From the NCBI GenBank assembly GCA_021014325.1, contig CM037462.1, positions 6,356,318-6,420,317 on the forward strand: DNA of 64,000 nucleotides, in the 5' to 3' direction. Origin of the DNA: Plazaster borealis. Lineage: Eukaryota; Echinodermata; Asteroidea; Forcipulatida; Labidiasteridae. The translations under genes and the position numbers were made by a program. Shown here in pieces: positions 24,772 through 35,007 of the stretch (the first letter of the stretch is position 1; the number at the start of each line of letters is the position of its first letter). The notes under the pieces were generated by a model that saw only the letters and a list, made by a program, of their open reading frames with translations, had not been told where the DNA came from and searched no databases.

Positions 24772-26361
24772 ATGTGTGAAGCACACAGCATTCCTGAGGA
24801 GATACTGGCCCCATCTACTGACAGTGGAGCTGATTCGAGCGATTTCAGCTCTCCCGAAGATGACGACCATCAGCAGAGGATCGAGAGGATCAACCCGACC
24901 AGGACGTGCGTGTGGCTGAACCGTATCGTAAATACCGACTGGTGAGTTTTATAACGCAAAACACATTGTATAATTAGTACATTAGCAGTGGCAAGTGGGG
25001 GTAAATGTCTTCGTGATCGGGACTGTGATTGAATGTAGACCGGCACTAGTGTGTCTCGATTCGATCTTTTTTTTAAATATCGTGTCTCGCTCCGAGTATG
25101 TAATACCATGGAGGTAGCCACCGCTTGTTTCTTCCTTCCTCCATGGTTTGACATGGTTTGGTTTTTCCTGTTGGTAGGCCTATGTGTGGTAAACATATTC
25201 ATATCCTTTCCAGTTCAATGTGAGTTGGTTAGTATCATGATGCTAGTAATTGTAAAGTTGTCCACGTTTAAAATGTGGCTTGTTTTTATAATGCAAAACA
25301 ATCTACTGCAAATAAAATGATAAACAAGGTTTTAATTATGGAAATTGGGCAAGAATACACATGTTTTGCAATGAATGGCAATAGTGACCATGATGACTCC
25401 TCGGTTAATTACTGCAATTGTTAGTGTTTAAGCTGTAAATGTGTTTGCAAAATTATTCACTGGCAACTTATTTATGTTTTAATCTTTTTTTTTTTGACAG
25501 GTGCACCTGTGGGAAGTGTGAGAACTGCAAGTGCTGTAAGTGTAAGGAGATCGACGCCATCTCAAACAAGATGTTAGAGCTTCAAATAAACTATTGATGA
25601 TCAGGAGCAATGTTTAACCCAGCACAATTGGTTTGAGGCATGTTGTTTACACCCGGCTGTTCTTCACACTGCATAAATGCAGTACCAAACGCAGTATGGG
25701 AGACGCACAGTTCAGGGGACAATTGACCAGTAAGTCAGTTATTATTGCTAAAAGAATTATTCAATTTTTTTTATTGCTATTTAACTCTAGTGTGGTTTTG
25801 AAAAGACCAACAGGTATCCGTGCAAAATGAGGCCATGGTTGAATATGCCTATTGTTTCACTGTAAACATAATACAAATGTTTACCAAGTGTTCAGGCCTC
25901 GAATTAACCCACAGCAATTGTCGTGGTGCCCTGTGCTTTTGCTGCGGTGCCCTTTGCAAGGTTTCAATACAAATTTACATTATCCTCATTGAAGTGCCCC
26001 TTACCAGACAATGCCAGAGGAAAACTGCTGTGCCCCTTCAAGAGGGAAGTTCAAGGCCTGACAGTGTTGATACATGTAATCTGTGTTTTTTTTAATTTTA
26101 TTTCTTTATATGTTGATAGATTAAAATTGACATGGTTTATTTTTCTATATCCTTCCTAGGAAGTTTCGTCATGTTGCGTATCGCCAGGTCGTGAGATGGT
26201 GCTTGGGATATTTGGGCCGATTTAATCGTGTTCCACTACCATCATGTGTTATGGAAATTATTATAACAACATACCCTAATCCTGAGGGCGAGTATAATAA
26301 AAGGGCTTTAAATATCCCGATTTGGATCAATTTCTTGTTGGACCAGCAGCAACATTTTTAA
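24772..26361 (+). pseudogene. P2X7 C-terminal-domain-like gene, disrupted
   Basis: Exon 1 (24772-24941) encodes an acidic leader with DSGADSSDFSSPEDDD then NRIVNTDW. Exon 2 (25501-25729) continues CTCGKCENCKCCKCKEIDAI. Exon 3 (26160-26361) encodes KFRHVAYRQVVRWCLGYLGR, NRVPLPSCVM, ITTTYPNPEGEY and a stop. WCxCGxC with a following CC-x-C-KEI, then CLTQH, AYRQxxRW and LPSCV is the order of the P2X7 cytoplasmic ballast-type domain, common as a stand-alone domain in fish and invertebrate proteins. In exon 2 the frame shifts by one near 25577-25598, and the restored frame meets TAA at 25674 where the family has an aromatic residue. Both splice junctions remain intact (TG|G and CA|G). It is most likely a recently decayed copy; assembly error is the alternative. 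Confidence 0.7.
25893..26060. mobile_element. hAT-like MITE in the P2X7-like pseudogene intron
   Basis: Termini CAGGCCTCGAA and TTCAAGGCCTG are imperfect inverted repeats. Flanking 8-mers caagtgtt and acagtgtt match at 6 of 8 positions, consistent with the 8-bp target duplication of hAT elements. About 168 bp, noncoding. Confidence 0.45.
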
Positions 26362-27109
26362 AGGGTTTCATGTTTTGTTAGGTCATTCAGCTGTTTTGTA
26401 TGCTTGAATTTAATTATTTACTACATATCGCAGTCAAAAATAAATTCTGAAGCTGAAACAAAACACATGTAATTATGGAAAGTACTCTTTTCATTTCATA
26501 AGTAACAGACTCCAGCAGAAGTGTGTAGGAAAGACCACTTGGCTTTTATTAACACAATTGTCTCATCATGTACTCTTTGTCTGAGCATTCTTTTAGGACA
26601 ATTCACATGGCATGAATAAAAGTAATACATTACACCATAGAGGAAGGACCATGGAAGGAGTTGCAACTTTCTTAGAAGTAAACATAATCAGCGCTGCTAA
26701 TAGATTGCTTATTGCATTGTGACCACTAAACAACTGGTTCTATGATTTTACTGTACACGAGGTATTTTTGTCAAGATCTTTGATTTTTTAACATGACTTT
26801 AAGCAAAACTTGGGCACCTAATTTGCCATGTTAACCAGCAGGGGCATGCATTGTAGGTTTACATTACTGAACTGCTCAAGTAGTTAAATCGTACATACAG
26901 AGTGCATCTTTTGTTCATATTTCTTTGTGCAAACTTTCATCTTGAATTCATCAAGTACACAGGGTTCTCCCTTTAACAGTGGCCTGCTGGCCAAATGCCA
27001 GTTAAAACACCGGAGGACCAGTCAAAATTCACTGCAAGTGGTTCAGCTGGCTAGTTCAGTGTTAAAAATCCCTATTTGATATGAAATGTGCACCAGTGAA
27101 ATAACAAAT

Positions 27110-27265
27110 CTGTGAAAATTTGGGCTCAGGTCATCAAAGTTTCAAGAAAATAATGAACAAAACAAACACCCTTGTTGCATAGAAATGTGTTCTTTCAGAT
27201 GCCTGAAGCCTTTCTCCGATTCGAATATTGGGGTGAAAAATTACCTTTTTCTCTAAAACTACGTT
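27110..27265 (-). mobile_element. Partial copy of the GGTAATTACT element
   Basis: Carries the TGAAAATTTGGGCTCAGGTC, CACCCTTGTTGCAT and CTCTAAAACTACGTTAC segments, then stops where the next palindrome begins. The other half-like segment is inside 27310-27420. Confidence 0.4.
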
Positions 27266-27276
27266 ACAGCCAGAAA

Positions 27277-27497
27277 TGTTTTAATGACAAGCCAGCAGGA
27301 ACAGTTACAGGGAGGGTATATCTTTGGTAATTACTCCAAAAATTAATTACCATAAAAACGTACTTGGTTAAGAGCGGTGGAGACCTGTTGATATTGTAAA
27401 GCATCTTTAGAAACGACCCCCATTGAAGTACTTCATTGAGCAATTACCAAAGATATACCCTCCCTGTAACTGTTCCTGCTGGCTTGTCATTAAAACA
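27277..27497. mobile_element. Palindromic element 1 of 3
   Basis: TGTTTTAATGACAAGCCAGC and its inverse GCTGGCTTGTCATTAAAACA end the element, with arms of about 65 bp including GGGAGGGTATATCTTTGGTA. The loop holds a piece of the GGTAATTACT family. Confidence 0.65.
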
Positions 27498-27768
27498 TTT
27501 CAGGCCAAATCCTTGTACATGTATGACATGAACGTGAACAAAGGTAATGGAATGCACATTTGCCATGTCATCAAGTAGGGTTTTATGATGTAGTGCGATA
27601 TTGTACAAATATGTATAACCTAATCCTGAATTAAAGTGACATTTGAGCAAATGTTTTTGTTTTTAACAACTTTAAACATATAGCGTTTGTTTTTGTTCAT
27701 ATTTTGAGTACATACTCTAATCTTGAATTCTAATGCACTTCATGTCAATGTCATCCTGCAGGTCCAAG

Positions 27769-28094
27769 AGAACCCAAACTGAAATAAAAATTTTCAACCC
27801 AGTGAACAAAGGTAACATTTATTAACAACCTTTTAAATTTGATAACAAATGTTATCATTTTGTAGGTTTCGGTTTTCTGTACAGCTTGTGGGCATTCTCA
27901 CTGTCACATAATTTGATTTATCAGATGTTATTATATCTAAATCAAATTCTGTGACAGTGAGAATGCCCACAAGCTGTACAGAAAACTGAAACCTACAAAA
28001 GGATAACAATATCAAATTTGAATGTTGTTATTAAATGTTACCTTAGTTCACTGGGTTCAACATTTTGTTTTCAGTTTGGGTTATCTTGGACCTG
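27769..28094. mobile_element. Palindromic element 2 of 3
   Basis: CAGGTCCAAGAGAACCCAAA at the left is inverted as TTTGGGTTATCTTGGACCTG at the right. Inner arms around CTGTACAGCTTGTGGGCATT pair over more than 60 bp. Almost the whole element is one hairpin. Confidence 0.7.
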
Positions 28095-28335
28095 GGCCCA
28101 ATTTCATAGAGCTGCTAAGCACAAAAATTTGCTTAGCATGAAATTTCTTCCTTGATAAAAACAGGATTACCAACCAAATTTCCATGTGTTGCATATTGCT
28201 TGTTACTGGTATTCAGCTGTTGTTTGCTTATCCTGAAAATCACATGGAAATTTGGTTGGTAATCCTGTTTTTATCAAGGAAGAAATTTCATGCTAAGCAA
28301 TTTTTTGTGCTTAGCAGCTCTATGAAATTGGGCCC
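28094..28335. mobile_element. Palindromic element 3 of 3
   Basis: GGGCCCAATTTCATAGAGCT and its inverse AGCTCTATGAAATTGGGCCC end arms of about 100 bp (CCTTGATAAAAACAGGATTA and complement). It abuts element 2 and supplies the stop of the minus-strand gene model. Confidence 0.7.
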
Positions 28336-29293
28336 TGATAATAGGTTGTCTTGGGTGAAGTTGTGGGCCAGATGTTCTCTCCCGTAGCTTGGTTTTGGTG
28401 CATCTCCATCTTTGAATAGTTTGCGTAGCTTGTTCCCGTACCTGATGAGAAACCAATAACTGAGCGATAACAAACACAACAGAATAATAATTAGGGACTG
28501 CGTTTGGACAGGTTGGGATCATGTCAATGCAAATCATTGGTTGTATCTACCAAAACAAAATTCATACAACAATCTTTGGTTGATGAGAAACAAACATGTG
28601 TTTTTATTTTTTTGGATTTGGTAAACAATTCCAATCCATTACAAACCTCTTCTGACGACACACTGTGGAAGACAGCTACACTTGATGTGCCAGCCTGTTC
28701 GCCATGGCTGTTAGTACTAGTAGTAGAAGTGCTTTCCTTGATGAGGCTTTGTTCGATTACCTAATGGATAAAACAAATTAAATGCAAAATTGTACAAGGA
28801 CGTTGTGCACAAAAAATTAAAATTATAAAAACATTACCCAGCCCAAGTCTTAAATCCCCCAATGGAACAATATCCTATTTTTATTTGCATATCAAGGGTT
28901 CTATTTCATCATGACGACTTCAGTTTACCAGTCTTGAAAACCCGTATCATTTTCAGTGGGTTCATGTGTGCAATCATTACTGACGTATGCCCAATTTCCG
29001 GACATCATTTTCATGTCGACTCGTACCGTACGTACACTTTGTTACAAAATATTGATTTGGACTTTCAAAACACACGGTGAATTCCAACACAAATCCTTAT
29101 GAAAAGGAAAAAGTTTAGAGAGCACTTTCATGACTGATTTGTAACTTTCTATTCGAGTACTTTCTTCACGATAAGATTTTTCGGAAGGCGATTCACGGAC
29201 GGACGGGTTATTCTTGTGGAGCTATTCTCAGACTGACCGTAATTCTGGTGGCATTCTGGTTACACTTACCGGTCTCCGCTCCTTTTCCTTCAT
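28274..29293 (-). CDS. Unrecognised three-exon minus-strand gene model
   Basis: ATG at 29293 gives MKEKERRP up to donor CCG|GTAAGT (exon end 29270). Exon 28760-28647 encodes VIEQSLIKESTSTT to FHSVSSEE between a good acceptor and GAG|GTTTGT. Exon from 28441 encodes VREQATQTIQRWRCTKTKLR, a basic amphipathic stretch with an IQ-like look. Phases are all 0 and compatible. The last exon has no donor before it enters the palindromic element at 28335-28094, which supplies a stop at 28274. No family was recognised. It may be a gene truncated by the insertion, or chance. Confidence 0.3.
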
Positions 29294-29303
29294 CCGGTTG
29301 TCT

Positions 29304-29619
29304 CTAGACTATGTTAGGTGACTTCCGTGTAGGAATCGATCCCCCTTTTAGTCTGAACTTGGACGGTATCCCAAAGCAGGCCATCAATTTAGACGATGTT
29401 TCCTGGCAGTCGTCCGAGAAGTGGGCACTACAATACAAATGTGCGACCACTCGACCACTTCCCAACTCGAAAGTTTGATCGAGTTTTGTTTACGAATCTC
29501 AACCATTCTCGACAAACGTTTGGCTCACTGGGAAATTGACAAAATCTAACAGAAGAATATTTGTCTGTTCCGAATGCAACCTCCAACGGTGCACGATTTA
29601 GGCATTTCACAACAAAAAC
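29304..29619 (-). pseudogene. THAP-like zinc finger split over two frames
   Basis: Minus-strand frame 1 (about 29619-29428) gives VKCLNRAP then SVRFCQFPSEPNVCREWLRF, like the C-x-NR and F-x-x-FP...W motifs of THAP domains. The C-terminal THAP signature YCSAHFSDDC and a GGSIPT motif follow in the next frame (about 29435-29304), after a one-base shift near 29432-29450. The first zinc cysteine is not seen and spacing is long. THAP domains are DNA-binding and occur in host factors and P-type transposases. This looks decayed. Confidence 0.4.
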
Positions 29620-29710
29620 CTAAGATCAGTCACTGATTTAGCTGAAGAATGACTATCCCAGTCATGAAGATCATCAGAACGCACAGTGCACGGGTGAATG
29701 TAAACAAAGA

Positions 29711-29769
29711 TGACGTCATTATCATGACTCTGAATGCACGGTGTGTCGTCATGAAATTGTTCAACCAAT
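29711..29769 (-). promoter_or_regulatory. CRE and CCAAT motifs, possible promoter
   Basis: TGACGTCA at 29711-29718 and CCAAT at 29765-29769 lie just upstream of the THAP-like exon and the minus-strand gene model. They suggest a promoter firing leftward. Function is inferred. Confidence 0.3.
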
Positions 29770-29849
29770 CAAAAACGCCTTGCGTCCGAGCGCGCCCTCA
29801 GCGGCGAAATATACGTAAATTTTCGGAAAATCCACAAAGTACCTTTTTT

Positions 29850-31960
29850 TTTCATTTCACATTTTCGAAAAAACTGTAAACCACAATTAATGGAAAAACT
29901 CATTAAACAATAGGTATATGCCCTAAAGAAGTGCAGAATAGTGTTTGGACGATTGAAATATCCGTTTTATTTACTCTTTAAAAAAGTCTGCATCGTAACT
30001 GTGACTTATTATCGTTAAATTATGACAATCATAACAATAGGCCCCCTAACATAATATACAAAGATGTAAACAGAGGACGCAATGGGTGGCGTACGCCGTC
30101 TGAGCATTAAATATGCAGAAATAATATTGATACAAAGCTGTAATTGAGTTGTTTTCAGATATAATAACCAAGATCATAGCGCAAAAATGGTGCACCAAAT
30201 GGCTTGAATTGGGCATTCTTTTTTACAACATTTCGAACTTCTGAGGGGGCACAGCCACATCCTCCTCCCACTCCCCCCTGCGTCGCTACGTAACGGGCGC
30301 CGATGTACATTTTCTTTCATATTTGCCCCCCCCCCCCCAAAAAAAAGTTTAAACAAATCCTGGTTACGGGCCTGAAAAAGCCCCTTTTTCATCGCCTTTT
30401 TTATGTTACTAACTATTTTTTTATAAGATAGTCTGGCGTGACTGTAAAAAGAAGCGTATAAAATGTAACATTTTACTCTGGAAATTTCCAGTCACAAAAG
30501 TCCAGATTTCAAAAGGGGGCACCCGGGGGGGGCACGGACATCAATTTAGGGGGGCACGTGGTTCCCCCCTTAGTTATGTCACTGGTTCTAGAGTAATACT
30601 ACCCCTCCCCCTCACAATTCCCCGGGATTTAGGCCTCAGCGATCAATAGCTCACATTTACTATTTAGCGATTCAAATGGATTGTCAAGTTATTCTTTTTC
30701 TTTTTTATGTCCTCTACAGTGATAATATACCGCCCCCATTGACTGAAATCAACTATAGAGTAAGTATATAATCTGACACCCCTATACGTCAAGCCAATTA
30801 TCTGGTTTATTACTTGATGTATTTATAAAAATCGTCTAACTTTCGTTTTTTTAGGATACTAGGCCTTATAGTCTTAGCCTCCCCTACATACTAACGACAG
30901 AACGAGGCGTCGGAACGCGGTAAACAAAAAATGGCCGAAGCTATAAGGGGAGAATTGTTTTTTATAAAACAGAAAACAAAAATGTAAATATTGTAGTAGT
31001 ATTGTAGTAATAACCATGCAACAACCGACCATTTCTGGATTTTTTCTGACCTTCTTTTATGTTTATTGTTTAAGTGTCAAATTGAGCCGGCCACCGCTGC
31101 GGACAGACTAGAGGCTGCCTCTGATGGCCAGCTACACTGTCGGAAAATACTGAGAGGACCAATTCTGAGTAGGCCTACAAATAGTATTCGGAACTTATGT
31201 GTGTCGGAATAATAACCAATCCTCGGGAACTTAGCTGATGTGCCCCTTTAATTTCAACATAAAGCCACTAGAGACGGACACCACCAGTGGTGCAGTCCAA
31301 AGTTTTTTACATTTTTCCTAAAACCGTGAGGTAGGCCTACCGGTATTCAGCGACTATCCGGTGCTGAAATAACCCATTTGTTTTAGTTAAATAGCATGCG
31401 CAGCGCTTTCATCTTGTCACCGTCTCCAATTTAAGTGACTGCCTACACAAAGGCATGTCTTGGCAAAGGCTTGCATAGCCTATATAATTGCCTATATTCC
31501 ATGGCCGTAAACCGAATTCGCCAATAAAACTATCTAAAAAGACGCTGCACGCTGACCACAGTTGTCAAAACTTGTTCCTGTTTGGTGAATGGGGCTACCG
31601 GGTGTCAAATATCACTGAAACCATACTTACTAGGCAGCCTGTTTCGCATGAATGACTGTGCGGCTCGGGTTAATACTAAAGCCCGTTAGTGACAATGTGC
31701 GTCAATCCGGAGGGGGGAGGGGGGGCAGGGGGACACGTGCCCCACCCCCTCCCCACCCCCACCTTTTAAAGGTTTGAGGACATGTATCAATACCCCCCCC
31801 CCACTCAGCCCCTCAGGGTTTTTTTAAACTTGTGTATCTCATGGCACAATTAATTTAATGTGCCATTTCCAGACTATTAGTTCTATACTCTTGTAGCTAG
31901 CTCCTCAAGTTGCAAGCAAGGAGGACTTAAAAAGGCTACTGATGGTTGTTACTGTGATGC
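29850..31960. other. Intergenic, no gene seen
   Basis: Contains C/G homopolymer tracts at about 30330-30345, 30520-30560 and 31710-31810 (quadruplex-prone). A GCACCCGGGGGGGGCAC-type repeat piece near 30518 resembles a relic at 23110-23220. Confidence 0.4.
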
Positions 31961-31972
31961 GCTGTCTATAAA

Positions 31973-32919
31973 GGCCCTGTCACACCTTGGCGTATCGCCT
32001 GAACGTATGCCGACGTATACACAAAATAGTTCGAAAATTGTCAAAGTCCAAGAACGTCCAACTTCACAACGAATTGCATCGGAAAAGTCGACATCGGTGT
32101 TGGACAGGACGTATCCATAGCGTAGGCTATGGCGTATTGAACGTATACATAGCGTATGACTATGTATTAATAGAGTATCACTAACTTTGTTATAAGTTAT
32201 AACAAAGTTATGACAGCGTATCACAGCGTATGCGAGCGTATGAGTAACGTATGCTTAACGCATTCTAGCATTTGTCTGCCGTGTTCAACGCATCCTCAGC
32301 GTATCCTCGGCGTACAACGAACACGTGACCTAGAAATTTTGAACATGCTCAATAACTTATATAATCAAACCCCCCATAAGTTCCCAAAACGCCGAATGCT
32401 CGCTAGCTGTACGGCACAAACGCTAGCTGTACTGTAAACAGGCATAAGTTGTACTTAAGGTGGGTACGTCAGAATACGTCGAGACTCGTTGGAGATACGT
32501 CAGGCATAGACATACTGCACCAGGCCTACGGCACATAATCATCTGGTTATCACTACGTTGGCTGTACGTTTCCCCGTCAGCCGACGTACATCAACGTATA
32601 CCAACCTACGAGTAACGTTCCTCTTACGTATGTCAGCGTATGTCAACGTATGTCAACGTATGTCTAACGTACCACGAACTTATGGGTAGCTTATGCAGAA
32701 CGTACGAAGCACACGTTCAGTAAGCCGAGAAATTTTGAACATGCTCAATAATTTTTCGCGGGCTCGACGTGCGTATCACAGCGTGCTCTTCACGTAAACG
32801 ACGTATCCCCAACTTACCCCAAACTTATATCAGCGTACACCAACGCACACCAACGTATTTTTTCGATATTTCGCATACGTTGGCATACGTTCAGGGATAC
32901 GCCATGGTGTGACAGGGCC
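31973..32919. mobile_element. Inverted-repeat element with internal GCGTATG/AACGTATG words
   Basis: GGCCCTGTCACACCTTGGCG (31973) is inverted as GCCATGGTGTGACAGGGCC (end 32919). The interior carries many copies of (A/G)(A/C)GTATG or its complement, for example a run TCAGCGTATGTCAACGTATG near 32633. Flanks share ATAA. 947 bp, no conserved ORF. Confidence 0.65.
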
Positions 32920-33590
32920 ATAAGTACTGTGCCGTCCGAAACTGCTCGGCCATGTAGGCCTACTCAATGGGCATGGACCGCCCGCACCGATAGAGCGGCC
33001 CGTACAATACTACACCAGCGACGATGTTTCTCTGTGTGGTGCAGACCGTTATTTATTGTACATGCTGTATAGGCCTATGCACTATGGATACTACAGCAGC
33101 GACGATGCTATAGGCTTTCGCTGGGCTTTCGCACGTTATTTTCCCGAAGTTTCAATTGTCAATGATATATATAGTTTCATAATTTACTATAATAAGCACA
33201 ATGACCATGATAACATTTTCATGCCCAAGTTTAACTTTTAATTTCATTTTTAAACAGTAATCTGATGTAGGCTTAGATATGAATTATTGTGTGACGCCAC
33301 TTTCGCAAAATAAAGGATTATTGGTATAGGAGTGGGTTTATTGCCGCCAACTTATTCAAGGTTACGTCCATATGCATCGTGGTCTAGTTGATTTTTTGGA
33401 GTAAAATTTCATTTGAGCCCGTTGATGTTACAGAAATATTTTCAGTAAAATTATATGATCTATATAGATCAAAAGTGCTTAAAAGTGTGTCTATTTCTCT
33501 GTTTTTAGGCGTATGGAGGCTTGATTTTACACCCGAAAAACGCCAAAGCTCAGAGTAATAATACTTGTATTGTATTATTCTGCATGGTTA

Positions 33591-34875
33591 TTCTGAAAAC
33601 AATAATACATGTATATCTGCAGCTTCATTCTGAAAACAATAATACATGTATATCTGCAGCTTCATGAAAACAATAATACATGTAGGCCTATATCTGCAGC
33701 TTCATTCTGAAAACAATAATACATGTATATCTGCAGCTTCATTCTGAAAACAATAATACATGTATATCTGCAGCTTCATTCTGAAAACAATAATACATGT
33801 AGGCCTATATCTGCAGCTTCATTCTGAAAACAATAATACATGTAGGCCTATATCTGCAGCTTCATTCTGAAAACAATAATACATGTATATCTGCAGCTTC
33901 ATTCTGAAAACAATAATACATGTATATCTGCAGCTTCATTCTGAAAACAATAATACATGTATATCTGCAGCTTCATGAAAACAATAATACATGTAGGCCT
34001 ATATCTGCAGCTTCATTCTGAAAACAATAATACATGTATATCTGCAGCTTCATTCTGAAAACAATAATACATGTATATCTGCAGCTTCATTCTGAAAACA
34101 ATAATACATGTATATCTGCAGCTTCATTCTGAAAACAATAATACATGTATATCTGCAGCTTCATTCTGAAAACAATAATACATGTAGGCCTATATCTGCA
34201 GCTTCATTCTGAAAACAATAATACATGTATATCTGCAGCTTCATTCTGAAAACAATAATACATGTAGGCCTATATCTGCAGCTTCATTCTGAAAACAATA
34301 ATACATGTATATCTGCAGCTTCATTCTAAAAACAATAATACATGTAGGCCTATCTCTGCAGTTTCATTCTGAAAACAATAATACATGTATATCTGCAGCT
34401 TCATTCTGAAAACAATAATAAATATCTGCAGCTTCATTCTGAAAACAATAATACATGTATATCTGCAGCTTCATTCTGAAAACAATAATACATGTAGGCC
34501 TATATCTGCAGCTTCATTCTGAAAACAATAATACATGTATATCTGCAGCTTCATTCTGAAAACAATAATACATGTAGGCCTATATCTGCAGCTTCATTCT
34601 GAAAACAATAATACATGTATATCTGCAGCTTCATTCTAAAAACAATAATACATGTAGGCCTATCTCTGCAGCTTCATTCTGAAAACAATAATACATGTAT
34701 ATCTGCAGCTTCATTCTGAAAACAATAATAAATATCTGCAGCTTCATTCTGAAAACAATAATACATGTATATCTGCAGCTTCATTCTGAAAACAATAATA
34801 CATGTATATCTGCAGCTTCATTCTGAAAACAATAATGAAAAATCAATGTTTATCTGCAGCTTCATTCTAAAAACC
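33591..34875. repeat. 37/43-bp minisatellite with higher-order structure
   Basis: The unit TTCTGAAAACAATAATACAT plus GTATATCTGCAGCTTCA (37 bp) alternates with a 43-bp form carrying an extra AGGCCT. About 33 units. A block with CATTCTAAAAACA, TATCTCTGCAG and a shortened AATAATAAATATC unit appears twice about 310 bp apart (near 34323-34435 and 34633-34740), indicating higher-order duplication. Confidence 0.9.
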
Positions 34876-35007
34876 ACTATTTTTGTAAAGTAAGAACCAA
34901 TCCTGCAGAGTTTGTTTTTGTTTGTAATAGCCAAGAATCATTAGTTTTAATGCGGTTGCCGTATAACTGCAAAGGAAATATTGACTTGCACATAACAGTC
35001 ATAATCC

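Noticed and set aside
33591..34875. Regular repeats resembling a CRISPR array
   Set aside because: Units are contiguous with no unique spacers and lie in an intron-bearing eukaryotic locus.
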